Under the pieces are notes generated by a model. It did no database searches, was not told the DNA's origin, and saw only the letters and a program-made list of their open reading frames with translations. Shown in pieces: positions 26,604 to 34,938 of a stretch of DNA of 64,000 nucleotides. The translations under genes were made by a program, and so were the position numbers. The DNA comes from Streptomyces albus subsp. chlorinus (GTDB taxonomy: Bacteria > Actinomycetota > Actinomycetes > Streptomycetales > Streptomycetaceae). Numbering within the stretch: the stretch's first letter is position 1; every line of letters starts with the position of its first letter. Location: assembly GCF_013302895.1 (NCBI RefSeq), contig NZ_VJOK01000001.1:6878563-6942562 (forward strand), written 5' to 3'.

Positions 26604-28106
26604 TCACCGGCCGGTCGTGTGAGCGAGGTTCCGAACAGCCAGCTCGCGCAGCATCGCGCGGTCGGTCTTGCCGTTGGCGTTCAACGGCAGCGCGTCGAGC
26701 CGCCACAGGTGTCCCGGGACCATGTAGGCGGGCAGCTCGGCTCCCAGGGCCTCCCGCACCGAGCGGACATCTCCCGCGAAGTGGGCCAGGAAGGCGCACA
26801 GCACTGCCGTTCCGTCGTCGAGCGGCGCGGCGACCACACCGGGGGAGCTGTCCGGCGCGTGACGTCGGATCGCGTTCTCGACCTCACCCGGTTCGAGCCG
26901 GTAGCCGTTGACCTTGACCTGGTCGTCGAGGCGCCCGCCGTGCACCAGACCGTGGTCCGCCACGGTGCGCACGACGTCGCCCGTGCTGTACCACCGCCGG
27001 CCGTTCCTGGTGACGAACGGTTCCGCGCCGGCGCCCAGGTAACCCGCGAAGACCTGCGGTCCGGCGAGCAGCAGCTCGTCCTCTTCGCTGATGACGCAAT
27101 CGACTCCCGGGAGCGGCGCGCCGATCGGGACCGTCTCCACGCCGCCGAGGTCGGCGGGTGTGACGCCGCCGGGGGCCATCCGGAACCGGGTGCACGCCAC
27201 GGTCGCCTCGGTCGGTCCGTAGAGGTTGTCGAGCGTCGCGGAGGGCGCGGCCGACTGCCACGCGTGCGAGACGCCCACAGGCAGCGGCTCACCGCAGAAG
27301 ACCGAGTAGCGCAGGCCCGCCATCGATCCCTCCCGCACCCTGCCGCGCTGGAGCGAGAGGGCGGCCATGCTCGGGGTGGTCGTCCACACCGTGATGCCCC
27401 ATGTGGCGGCGCACCGGCCGGGGTTCATCGCCTGGAGTTTGGAGACGGCGCACACACACGCTCCGCTTCCCCAGGCCGCGAACAGCTCGAACATGGCCAG
27501 GTCGAAGGTCGGTTCGTGGACCTGGCTGAATACGTCACCGGGACCGATGTCATAGCAGGTGAGCACGGCTGTCAGAAAGGCGTCGATGTTCCGGTGACTG
27601 ATCGGGACCCCTTTCGGGTCACCGGTCGAGCCCGACGTGAACAGCAGGTATGCCTCTTCCCGCGGCTCCACGGCGATGTACTCGCGGCCTGCGGCCTCGG
27701 CGGCGGCCTGGTCTTCCGGGCCGAACATCCGCGGAATCCGCACGTGGTCCGCGTCGCCGTGGTCCGCGTCGGCGTCGTGCACCTCGTCGCAGACGATCAC
27801 GTCAAGGGCTGCGAGTGCGGCCACCCGCTGCTGCCGGGCCACCGGCCAGTGCGTGTTGACCGGGACGGCCGTCGCTCCCGCGTACAGCGCGGCGAGCAGG
27901 CCGATGTAGCGCACCTCGTTGCGACCGCTCAGGATGCCGATCCGGAACGTCCGGTCGGTGCGTCGGTGGTGCCGCAGCGCGTCCGCCCACCGCGCGGCCC
28001 GCCGATGCGTCTCGTCGTAGGACAGTGCCAGGGAACCCACGCGAAGCGCCGTACCTGTGGGATTCACCTCGCGGCCGCGCAGGAACCAGTGATGCATCGG
28101 CAGCAC
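26604..28106 (-). CDS. stand-alone amino-acid adenylation enzyme (NRPS A domain)
   Basis: The 500-aa protein is a complete ANL adenylate-forming enzyme without a carrier domain. Core motifs: A3 LLFTSGSTGDPKGVPISH at about 154-171, A4 FDLAMFELFAAW (the Asp that binds the alpha-amino group is present), A5 NLYGPTEATVACT, A7 YSTGDVV, A8 GRLDDQVKVNGYRLEPGEVE and A10 NANGKTDRA with the catalytic Lys. It should activate an alpha-amino acid and load it on a separate carrier, such as the one at 36157. The GTG start follows GGGAG inside the end of the previous gene. Last gene of the first leftward operon. The substrate is not predicted. Confidence 0.85.
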   Translation of the reverse strand: MLPMHHWFLRGREVNPTGTALRVGSLALSYDETHRRAARWADALRHHRRTDRTFRIGILSGRNEVRYIGLLAALYAGATAVPVNTHWPVARQQRVAALAALDVIVCDEVHDADADHGDADHVRIPRMFGPEDQAAAEAAGREYIAVEPREEAYLLFTSGSTGDPKGVPISHRNIDAFLTAVLTCYDIGPGDVFSQVHEPTFDLAMFELFAAWGSGACVCAVSKLQAMNPGRCAATWGITVWTTTPSMAALSLQRGRVREGSMAGLRYSVFCGEPLPVGVSHAWQSAAPSATLDNLYGPTEATVACTRFRMAPGGVTPADLGGVETVPIGAPLPGVDCVISEEDELLLAGPQVFAGYLGAGAEPFVTRNGRRWYSTGDVVRTVADHGLVHGGRLDDQVKVNGYRLEPGEVENAIRRHAPDSSPGVVAAPLDDGTAVLCAFLAHFAGDVRSVREALGAELPAYMVPGHLWRLDALPLNANGKTDRAMLRELAVRNLAHTTGR

Positions 28107-28112
28107 AGGAAG

Positions 28113-28718
28113 TCACTCCCAGGGAAGGATCTCAAGTTCGGGCCAGTGCTCGCGCCAGCGGGCGACCTTCTTCTCGTAGACCGCTCGCGGTGCGAGCACC
28201 CGGTTGGGGCGGATCACGAGGTTCAGCAGGTCGTCGAACCCGAACGGCGCGTAGAAGCGCCAGTGCCCGTCGTCCTCGACGCGGACGCCGATGGACGTCG
28301 CCGTCGTCGGGTACGTGTCGATCGCTTCCTCCGCCGAGCCGTAGCGGGGGCATGGAACGCCGAAGCGCTGTTCGTACCACAGATGCACCCGTGCCTGGTT
28401 GCGTACCTCGATGTCCGGGCCGGTGACCGCCTGCGACGAACGGACCCGTTCGATCGCCTCGTTCTCGGCCTCCCACGAGAGATCCGAGTCGTCGAAGTAG
28501 ATCAGGTCGTAGTCCCGGATTCCGTGGTCGGGCGGCTGCCGCGACGTCCGGGCGTTCCAGACGGTCTGCGCCAGGCAGCCGGCGGACACGTACCACTGGG
28601 GCAGGTCCGCCCGTGCCGCGACGTCCAGGACCTGCGTCAGCACCGTGTTGCCGACGAGGATGCGGCGGAGCCGCTCCGCCGCGGATCCGTGTGCCGGTGC
28701 TGTGGCGGGGTCGTTCAT
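28113..28718 (-). CDS. nucleotidyltransferase-fold protein (NTP_transf_6-like)
   Basis: The 201-aa protein starts at the ATG overlapping the diiron-protein stop (ATGA). It resembles the COG3575/DUF925 nucleotidyltransferase family: WYVSAGCLAQTVWN (nucleotide-binding Gly region), GIRDYDLIYFDDSDL with the DYD metal-binding pair (residues 69 and 71), TSIGVRVEDDG and GFDDLLNLVIRPNR. The reaction of this family is not established. A nucleotide transfer to a small molecule would fit the cluster, but that is inference. The family has a short C-terminus, as seen here (EILPWE). Confidence 0.7.
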   Translation of the reverse strand: MNDPATAPAHGSAAERLRRILVGNTVLTQVLDVAARADLPQWYVSAGCLAQTVWNARTSRQPPDHGIRDYDLIYFDDSDLSWEAENEAIERVRSSQAVTGPDIEVRNQARVHLWYEQRFGVPCPRYGSAEEAIDTYPTTATSIGVRVEDDGHWRFYAPFGFDDLLNLVIRPNRVLAPRAVYEKKVARWREHWPELEILPWE

Positions 28719-29653
28719 GCTGTTGTCAGTCCCAACTTCCCGCAGTGTTCGTGTACGTAGGGGGTGAGCAGCTTCAGCCGGGCGAGGTTCGGCAGCACCC
28801 GGCTGAACAGCGCCCGTTTGAACGAGGCCGAGCGCTGCCGGCTCCCGGCGTCGAGTACCGTCCCGGCCGGACCGAGACCGAGATCCTGCCACCTGCCGTC
28901 GATACCCACCCGGCGGCACAGCAGGCTCAGGGTGTCGCAGATGAACTCCTCCCGGACCCGTAGCTCTCTCGCGCTCAGCTTGTCCGCGATCCCGTCCAGG
29001 GCGAGCAGGCCGAACGTCATGTGCCTCGCCTCGTCCCTGGCCACCCGGCTCGTGATCTGGGCGATCAGCGGGTCGGGGAAGAGGGCCTTGTTCAGCCGGA
29101 ACGAGGCGAGCGCGTACCCCTCCGCGATGATCTGCATGCCCAGGAACACCAGGTCCCAGGTGTTCTCCGTGAGGATGTCCTTCAGCACGGTGGCCAGCGA
29201 CGGGTCGATGGAGCGCTTGTCACCGACCTTCTCCCCGAGGTAGCGGGAGAACACCTCCACGTGCCGGGCCTCGTCGACGACCTGCGTGGCCGCGAAGTAC
29301 TTGCTGTCCATGTCGGGAGCCATCTCGACCAGCCTCGCCGCCGCGAGCAGCGCGCCCTGCTCCCCGTGGAGGAACTGGCTCACCGTCCACAGGTGGTGCT
29401 CCCAGCGGAAGTCCTGCCATTCCCGCGGCGAAACCCCCAGACTGGCCGGGTCGGGATACGGGAACGCCGTGTCGGGGCCTAGGTCCGGCAGCGGACCGCC
29501 GTACCGGACGTCGACGTCCCAGTCGATGTCCGTGCGTGGATCCCACTGACCGGCCTTGCCGCGCTCGTACAGGTCGGCCACTCGCGGAAGCGTGGTCGTG
29601 TAGTCCCAGTCGAACCGGCTGGTGACTTCGGCGGTGACCTCTTCCTGGTTCAT
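28715..29653 (-). CDS. ferritin-like diiron oxygenase
   Basis: The 312-aa soluble helical protein has paired metal-ligand motifs of diiron carboxylate enzymes: Glu98 in LHGEQG, DEARH at 127-131, Glu178 in IIAEGY and a second DEARH at 207-211. The DEARH repeat is found in AurF-type N-oxygenases and R2-like proteins. It could N-oxidise an amine or hydroxylate/desaturate a carrier-bound acyl chain; the adjacent FAAL and carrier protein favour a carrier-bound substrate (inference). The radical-harbouring Tyr typical of RNR R2 cannot be assigned. Translationally coupled to the nucleotidyltransferase gene. Confidence 0.75.
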   Translation of the reverse strand: MNQEEVTAEVTSRFDWDYTTTLPRVADLYERGKAGQWDPRTDIDWDVDVRYGGPLPDLGPDTAFPYPDPASLGVSPREWQDFRWEHHLWTVSQFLHGEQGALLAAARLVEMAPDMDSKYFAATQVVDEARHVEVFSRYLGEKVGDKRSIDPSLATVLKDILTENTWDLVFLGMQIIAEGYALASFRLNKALFPDPLIAQITSRVARDEARHMTFGLLALDGIADKLSARELRVREEFICDTLSLLCRRVGIDGRWQDLGLGPAGTVLDAGSRQRSASFKRALFSRVLPNLARLKLLTPYVHEHCGKLGLTTA

Positions 29654-29656
29654 CTC

Positions 29657-31300
29657 TCACCCCATCGTGGACTTCGCTGGTGCCGCCTCGACGACCTCGC
29701 CCGGAGACCACCCGTACGACAGCTGTTTCCACATCGGACGGCGGCGCGGCTTGCCGCTGGTGGTCCGCAGGATGGCCCGGGGCGGTGTCCGGCGCAGTTC
29801 CACGGCCACTCCCGGCAGGTGCGGCAGCAGCAGTGAGGTGAGGGCCGCGGCCCGGGGCGGATCGATCCGCTGCACAAGCGCTACCGCCTTGGCGCCGCCG
29901 CCGTCCTCGCCGAGGAGGAGGACGCAGGACCCGACCTCCGGTAACGCGCTTCTGACGAGCAGTTCCAGGTCCTCGGCGAAGACGACCCTGCCGTGCACTT
30001 TGACGCTGTCCCCGTAGCGGCCCATCACGTACAGCTCGCCGGCGGCCAGGAATCCCACGTCGCCGGTCGTGAGTCCGCCCGTGAAAGCGGTCCCGGGCAG
30101 CGCGCCGCCTTCAGCGTATCCGTCGGCCAGCGAACGCCCGCTGACGCGGATCTCACCGAGGTGCCCCTCGGGCAGCGGCGTGCCGTCGATGTCGGCCACC
30201 TCCACCCCGGTGCCGGACAGCGGGCTGCCGCACGCCATGACGGGCGTCCCGCCCTTGCCCGCGTCCAACGGCCGGACCGGCTCGCCGATCCGGAGCGAGG
30301 CCGCGTCGATGTGCCGGTGGACCGGTTCCTCCGTGCGCGGCGAACCCGTCACCGCCAGGGTGGACTCCGCCATCCCGTACGCCGGCATGAGGGCCGACCG
30401 CCTCAGACCGAACGGCTCCAGCAGGGCGCCGAAGCGTGCCACGACCTCCGGGCGGATGCGCTCGGCGCCGATCACCAGCGCGTCCCAGCCGGTGAAGTCC
30501 ATCCCGGCCAGCGCCGCCGGGTTCACCCGGCGGAGGATGTGCTCGAGCCCGAAGCAGGTCGACACCGCCTTGGAGGCGCCGTGTTCGCCCAGGCAGCGCA
30601 ACCACTCGACGGGACGGCGAAGGAAGTGTTCGGGGCTCATCAGCCACACGTCCGCGCCCTGTGCCATGGGGGTGAGGAGGCAGCCGACGAGCCCCATGTC
30701 GTGGTGCAGGGGGGCCCAGTTCGCCGCCGGGGTCGCGCGGGTGACGCCGAGCCAGTCCGCGATGGCCGAGAGATGGTGGCGGAGTGCCCCGGAGCCGATC
30801 ACGATGCCTTTCGGCCGGGACGTCGAGCCCGAACTGAACTGGACCAGCGCGGGGTTCGACGGCCCTCGCGCCACCACGTCGGCGGCGGGCCCCCGCAGGT
30901 CGTGCAGCACACGGATACCCCGCGCCCGCGCGGCCTGGGACACGGCGTCGGCGTACTGGCCGGCGACGACCAGGGCCGACATGTCCACGGCGCGGGCGAG
31001 GCCGTCCAGATGAGCGGTGTAGGCGGCGTCCCGCAGTACGAGTCCGGGCGGCGCGACCGGGCACGGGACCGCTCGCACAGCCCACACCCCGAACAGCGCT
31101 GTCACGAACTCGGGCCCGGTGGGGAACACCAGTCCGACACGGTCACCGGGTCCGACCCCTTCGCTCCGCAGCGCGCCCGCCGCGGCCCGGACCCGGTCGG
31201 CGAGGTCGGCGTAGGAGACCATCGGCCAACTCCCGTCGGTGGCCGCGAACCTCAGTCCGCGCCGCGGATCGGGATCCTCCAGCCAGTCCATGACGGTCAC
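29657..31300 (-). CDS. fatty-acyl-AMP ligase-like enzyme (FAAL)
   Basis: The 547-aa adenylate-forming enzyme has VQFSSGSTSRPKG at 153-165, the FAAL-like WAPLHHDMGLVG, LMPAYGMAESTLAVTG, TTGDVGF and GRYGDSVKVHGRVVFAEDLE, with a C-terminal SGK Lys. The HHDMGL and YGMAEST forms indicate acyl-AMP ligases that load fatty acids onto carrier proteins. The downstream partner is probably the ACP at 31304, four bases upstream in the operon. Codon 453 is TTA (29942-29944). The start is GTG. Confidence 0.85.
   Translation of the reverse strand: MTVMDWLEDPDPRRGLRFAATDGSWPMVSYADLADRVRAAAGALRSEGVGPGDRVGLVFPTGPEFVTALFGVWAVRAVPCPVAPPGLVLRDAAYTAHLDGLARAVDMSALVVAGQYADAVSQAARARGIRVLHDLRGPAADVVARGPSNPALVQFSSGSTSRPKGIVIGSGALRHHLSAIADWLGVTRATPAANWAPLHHDMGLVGCLLTPMAQGADVWLMSPEHFLRRPVEWLRCLGEHGASKAVSTCFGLEHILRRVNPAALAGMDFTGWDALVIGAERIRPEVVARFGALLEPFGLRRSALMPAYGMAESTLAVTGSPRTEEPVHRHIDAASLRIGEPVRPLDAGKGGTPVMACGSPLSGTGVEVADIDGTPLPEGHLGEIRVSGRSLADGYAEGGALPGTAFTGGLTTGDVGFLAAGELYVMGRYGDSVKVHGRVVFAEDLELLVRSALPEVGSCVLLLGEDGGGAKAVALVQRIDPPRAAALTSLLLPHLPGVAVELRRTPPRAILRTTSGKPRRRPMWKQLSYGWSPGEVVEAAPAKSTMG
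29942..29944 (-). promoter_or_regulatory. TTA codon in the FAAL gene (bldA-type control)
   Basis: Codon 453 of the FAAL gene is TTA (SAL in RSALPEV). In Streptomyces TTA is read only by the developmentally regulated bldA tRNA, so translation of this gene probably depends on growth phase. Confidence 0.6.
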
Positions 31301-31303
31301 CGG

Positions 31304-31633
31304 TCACTCTCCCGATCCCGGGTACTGCGTGCGGAGCAGCTCGATGACACCGGCGTCCGGAACCTGTCCGAACCCGTCCTCGAACTGGGCCCGGACGAAC
31401 TGGGTGAGGTCGCTGACCCTCGTCATCCTCACCGCCTGCTCGCCCCGGATGGGCTCCAGGCCGAACAGCTCCTCCAGCGCGAACTGCAATTCGAGCATGG
31501 CCAACGAGTCGTAGCCGAGGTCCTCGACGAAACGGTCATCGGCGCGGGCCTCGTCCGGTTTGGCGGGTGCGATCCGCCGGCTGAATTCGCGGACCAGCCC
31601 GTCCATCCGGTCCGTGGAATCCCCGGTGTGCAT
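31304..31633 (-). CDS. acyl carrier protein
   Basis: The 109-aa protein starts at ATG 31633 after AGGAGGGG. The phosphopantetheine site is LGYDSLAMLELQFALEE, with Ser in DSL. It has helix-rich flanks and a rather long N-terminal extension (about 25 residues). It is four bases upstream of the FAAL gene, the classical FAAL-ACP pair. It would carry the activated acyl chain for the diiron enzyme, the condensation enzyme or the hotdog protein encoded around it. Confidence 0.85.
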   Translation of the reverse strand: MHTGDSTDRMDGLVREFSRRIAPAKPDEARADDRFVEDLGYDSLAMLELQFALEELFGLEPIRGEQAVRMTRVSDLTQFVRAQFEDGFGQVPDAGVIELLRTQYPGSGE

Positions 31634-31664
31634 GCATTCCCCTCCTGCCTCGTCGGCGCGTGCC

Positions 31665-32480
31665 TCATCCGCGTGTCCGGACAAGCGTCATGTTCATGGA
31701 ACCGGTGGCGAGCAGCTGCCCCGTCCTCGACCAGACGGCTCCGACCGCGGCGGCGGAGCCCGCGCGGATCAGCGGGACCGTGACATCGCAGAGCAACCAC
31801 TCCTCCGCGCTCCCGCTGTCGAGCACCGTCACGGAGAGGTCCGTGCTGCGCGGCGACAGGCCGGTCGCACCCGACGTACCTCGTTCGACGGCGTTCCAGA
31901 CGCAGCTGTCCAGCAGTACAAGGAAGCGCCCCGTGTTCACGGCCGCGTCGGCGAACACGGCCCGCGGCCGGAAGCGGCACCAGACGAGGCAGCGTGGCGG
32001 GCGGGCCTTGACCGGCGGCCAGGTGCGCTCCCAGGTCACCGGCCGGACCTCGAAGTGCCTGGTCATCGGCACCACACCGACGGCCTCGGGCGGCAGGAGC
32101 CGCTCGGTCGGCTGGAGGAAGTCGGGATCCGGCACTTCGGGGAAGGCGGAGTTCTCCCGGTCGATCTCGCCCGGGACCGGCTGCAGCGTCCTCACCAGCG
32201 TGACGAGGACGGGACCGCCCTCCTGGGTGCCCACCGTCTGCACCGTGTCCGACCGGTTCGACCTCCCCAGCACCGTCGTGGTGAAGCTCAGCCCGGTGTG
32301 CCTGGCCGGGCGGACGAACTGGGACTGGACGCTCCGGACGACGTCGACGCGGGCCGATCCGAGTGCGGCGCGCATGCTCATCGTGCTGAGGAAGCCCCCG
32401 TTGGGGCCGAAGCCGTCCCACGCCGGGGTGACGACGCCGACCGAGTCCGTGACGGCGCTGTCGTGGTCGAGATCACCCAT
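31665..32480 (-). CDS. hotdog-fold acyl-CoA/ACP thioesterase-like protein
   Basis: The 271-aa double-hotdog protein of the TesB/4HBT_3 type contains GPNGGFLSTMSMRAAL, VDVVRSVQSQFVRPAR, TVLGRSNRSDTVQTVG and, in the second half, the matching AVFADAAVNTGRFLVLLDSC and ATGSMNMTLVR. These proteins hydrolyse acyl-CoA or acyl-carrier thioesters, or lack activity and bind acyl groups. In this cluster it may release or edit a carrier-bound acyl chain. The ATG overlaps the preceding condensation gene by 8 bases. Confidence 0.75.
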   Translation of the reverse strand: MGDLDHDSAVTDSVGVVTPAWDGFGPNGGFLSTMSMRAALGSARVDVVRSVQSQFVRPARHTGLSFTTTVLGRSNRSDTVQTVGTQEGGPVLVTLVRTLQPVPGEIDRENSAFPEVPDPDFLQPTERLLPPEAVGVVPMTRHFEVRPVTWERTWPPVKARPPRCLVWCRFRPRAVFADAAVNTGRFLVLLDSCVWNAVERGTSGATGLSPRSTDLSVTVLDSGSAEEWLLCDVTVPLIRAGSAAAVGAVWSRTGQLLATGSMNMTLVRTRG

Positions 32481-33744
32481 GGGAGTCCCCTTCCGCACCG
32501 GCGCGGAGCGCGGCCGCCAATGCGGCGACCAGCCGGGCCACGGTCGCCCGTTCGAAGACCGTGCCGTTGAAATCGACCTCGCACCGAACGGAACCGCCCG
32601 TGACCGATACGGCGACGTGGAGGTCGACCGGAAGCCCGGCTCCGGGGCGGGCCGCCGTCGCCAGCGGCTCGGGAAGGGCGTCGCGGTCGTCCCCGAAGAC
32701 GTCGGCCGGTACGAACTGGAACAGCACCGAAGGCGCCGTGGCCCGCCACGCGGACGACAGGCCGGGCAGCCGCATGAGGCGGCGCGGATCGACCTGCCCG
32801 TGACGGTAGGCGCCCGCCAGCGCACGCTGCGCGGACCGGCTGAGGGCCGGCAGCGGCTCCGCGGCGTCCGGCAGGCGCAGCAGGACCGTCGTGGTGAAAC
32901 AGCCCATGAGGTGGCGCAGTTCGGGACGCACGCGGTTCGCCAACTGCGTACCGACGACGACATCCCGCTCGCCGCCGAGACGGTGGAGCGCTTTCGCGAA
33001 CGCCGCCAGCAGGACGGCGAACACCGTCACCCGCTCCGACTTCGCCATGCTGCGGACCGAGGACGCCGGGGCGATCGTGCGCGCGACGTACCGGTCGGTC
33101 GTCCACCCACGGTGGCCGGCCGGCAGGTCGGGGCCCAGCGCGGGCGGTTTCGCGCCGGAGAGGTGGGATGACCAGTACCGGTACGCGCCATCGGCGTCCG
33201 GAGCGCCGGACTCCGCCGCGAGGCGGTCCGCGTACTCCGCGAACGGGACCGGCGCGGGCGCCGGTCCACCGCCCGACATCTCCGAGAGAAGTTCTCCGGC
33301 CGCGGTCTCCATCGACCACCAGTCGGCCAGCGCGTGGTGGCAGGTGAGCACGACCAGAGACGGCCCGCGGCGCGTCGACACGAGACGGAACCGGGCGGGC
33401 GCCCGCCGGAGGTCCACGGGCTCGCGGCGCTCTTCCGCGACCAGTCCGGCCAGCACCGGATCGGCGATGTCCGCGCACTCGGACTCGGCGATCGGGACGT
33501 CGTCGACGGGAACGATCTCCTGGGTGAACCGGCCTCCCCGGCGGACGACGCGGGTGCGCAGAGCGGTCTGCCGTGCCGCCAGGTTGCGGCACGCGTCCCG
33601 CACCCCGTCCGGGGTCTCCGGCCGTCCGACGTCGATCACCCTGGTCAGTTGCAGGTGGGGGAGTCCGCGCAGCCGTTGCAGGGTGAGCATCCACTCCTGC
33701 GCTGGGGACACCCGGTATACGCGCGTGCCGACCTGCGCGGTCAC
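32473..33744 (-). CDS. stand-alone NRPS condensation domain
   Basis: The 423-aa protein is a free condensation enzyme. It has the N-terminal C1-like VYRVSPAQEWMLTLQRL, the catalytic motif CHHALADWW at 135-143 (HHxxxD with Trp where Gly is usual), RTIAPASSVRSMAKSERV and the C5-like DVVVGTQLANRVRPEL. It should join an acyl or aminoacyl group on one carrier to an amine on another carrier or a free acceptor. The GTG start overlaps the methyltransferase stop (GTGA). Confidence 0.8.
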   Translation of the reverse strand: MTAQVGTRVYRVSPAQEWMLTLQRLRGLPHLQLTRVIDVGRPETPDGVRDACRNLAARQTALRTRVVRRGGRFTQEIVPVDDVPIAESECADIADPVLAGLVAEERREPVDLRRAPARFRLVSTRRGPSLVVLTCHHALADWWSMETAAGELLSEMSGGGPAPAPVPFAEYADRLAAESGAPDADGAYRYWSSHLSGAKPPALGPDLPAGHRGWTTDRYVARTIAPASSVRSMAKSERVTVFAVLLAAFAKALHRLGGERDVVVGTQLANRVRPELRHLMGCFTTTVLLRLPDAAEPLPALSRSAQRALAGAYRHGQVDPRRLMRLPGLSSAWRATAPSVLFQFVPADVFGDDRDALPEPLATAARPGAGLPVDLHVAVSVTGGSVRCEVDFNGTVFERATVARLVAALAAALRAGAEGDSHG

Positions 33745-34580
33745 CGTGTCGCCTCCGCCACGAGTACGCCCACGCGCAGTGCTATCCGCCCGTCCGACAC
33801 TCTCGCCCAGAGGGCTTCGCGCACCGCGTCGACGGCCCTCCGCCGGACATCCTGAGGGAGTCCGCGGAGCGTTTCCCGCAGGCCCGTCACTTCGAGGCTC
33901 GACTTCAGCCGGGTCTCCAGATCTTCTTCCGACATGACCGTTTTCTCCACCCGGCGGGCCACGTGCACACTGTGAAATCCCGCCTGTGCGAGCAGTTCCC
34001 TGAGTCTTTCGGGATTCGAGAGCGAGAAAGGAGCCCGGCGGGCCGGGGCGAGCGGGGCCCGGGTCACGGACATGGCTGCCAGGCCGGTGATCATGAACCA
34101 TTCATTGGTGCGTATCCCGTCCCAGCACACAAACGCGATCTTTCCTCCGGGACGCAACGCACGCGCGATATTTCGAAAGGCGGACTCCGGGTGGGGGAAA
34201 AACATCATGCCGAACCGGGAGAACACCGCGTCGTGCTCCGGTTCGAACCTGTGCGTCGAGGCGTCCGCGTGCAGGACCTCGACATTCGCACGGTTCGCGA
34301 CGCTGCGGCGCGCGTGCTCCACCATGGGCGCGGCGATGTCGACACCGGTCACCCGCCCCGTGTCACCGACCCGTTGCGCAAGCGTGTGCAGGCAGCCACC
34401 GGTACCGCACCCCACCTCGATGATCCGGGCGCCCTCGCACGGGCCGAGCCGCTCGAGCGCCAGTTCACCGAGCGGCGCGGCGAACCGTTCCATGTCGTCG
34501 TCGTAATCGAGCCAGCGCCGGGCGCGTTCGTCCCAGTTCCGCCGGACCGCGACGGAAACGTCGGAGGGTGGCGTCGTCAT
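33741..34580 (-). CDS. class I SAM-dependent methyltransferase
   Basis: The 279-aa enzyme has a Rossmann SAM-binding core: RIIEVGCGTGGCLHTLAQRV (motif I), VTGVDIAAPMVEHAR (acidic residue binding ribose), HADASTHRFEPEHDAVFSRF and LRPGGKIAFVCWDG (motif III). It resembles UbiE/MenG-like small-molecule methyltransferases. There are two ATGs (34583 and 34580); the second has better spacing to AAAGGA. First gene of the leftward operon down to 26604. The acceptor atom is unknown. Confidence 0.85.
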   Translation of the reverse strand: MTTPPSDVSVAVRRNWDERARRWLDYDDDMERFAAPLGELALERLGPCEGARIIEVGCGTGGCLHTLAQRVGDTGRVTGVDIAAPMVEHARRSVANRANVEVLHADASTHRFEPEHDAVFSRFGMMFFPHPESAFRNIARALRPGGKIAFVCWDGIRTNEWFMITGLAAMSVTRAPLAPARRAPFSLSNPERLRELLAQAGFHSVHVARRVEKTVMSEEDLETRLKSSLEVTGLRETLRGLPQDVRRRAVDAVREALWARVSDGRIALRVGVLVAEATR

Positions 34581-34672
34581 CATCGTCCTTTCGCCGCGAC
34601 CTTGGTTGCCCGGCAGGGAAAGCGGCCCTACGATTTTCGGCACGAGGAATTCACTGGGGAGGAGAATCGATC
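34581..34672. promoter_or_regulatory. divergent promoter region
   Basis: About 90 bases separate the leftward methyltransferase and the rightward ACP. It must hold both promoters. GGGGAGGAG at 34656-34664 is the ribosome-binding site of the ACP gene. No palindrome is seen. Confidence 0.4.
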
Positions 34673-34933
34673 TTGACAGTTCCCTGGGATGACACTTTCG
34701 GGAAACTCTTGCGGGAACACGTTCCCTACGCGGAATCCGGCACTGCCGTGCACCCCGATGTTCCGCTGGTCGACCAGGGTGTCGACTCGGCGGGTCTGCT
34801 CCGGCTCATGATGGCGATCGAGAACGCCTACGCGATCGAGTTCGCGATGGACCAGTTGCACGAAGGGGTGTTCCGCACAGCACGGTCCGCGTGGACGGCG
34901 ACCGCCGCCATCCGTGCCCAGACCTCGCCCTGA
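34673..34933 (+). CDS. acyl/peptidyl carrier protein on the opposite strand
   Basis: The 86-aa protein has a TTG start nine bases after GGGGAGGAG. The phosphopantetheine attachment motif is QGVDSAGLLRLMMAIENAYA, with Ser following Asp; the following acidic helix is typical. It is the only plus-strand gene inside the leftward part of the cluster and is convergent with the gene ending at 34939. Its partner enzyme is not obvious; the A domain or FAAL could load it. Confidence 0.8.
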   Translation: MTVPWDDTFGKLLREHVPYAESGTAVHPDVPLVDQGVDSAGLLRLMMAIENAYAIEFAMDQLHEGVFRTARSAWTATAAIRAQTSP

Positions 34934-34938
34934 CCCGG

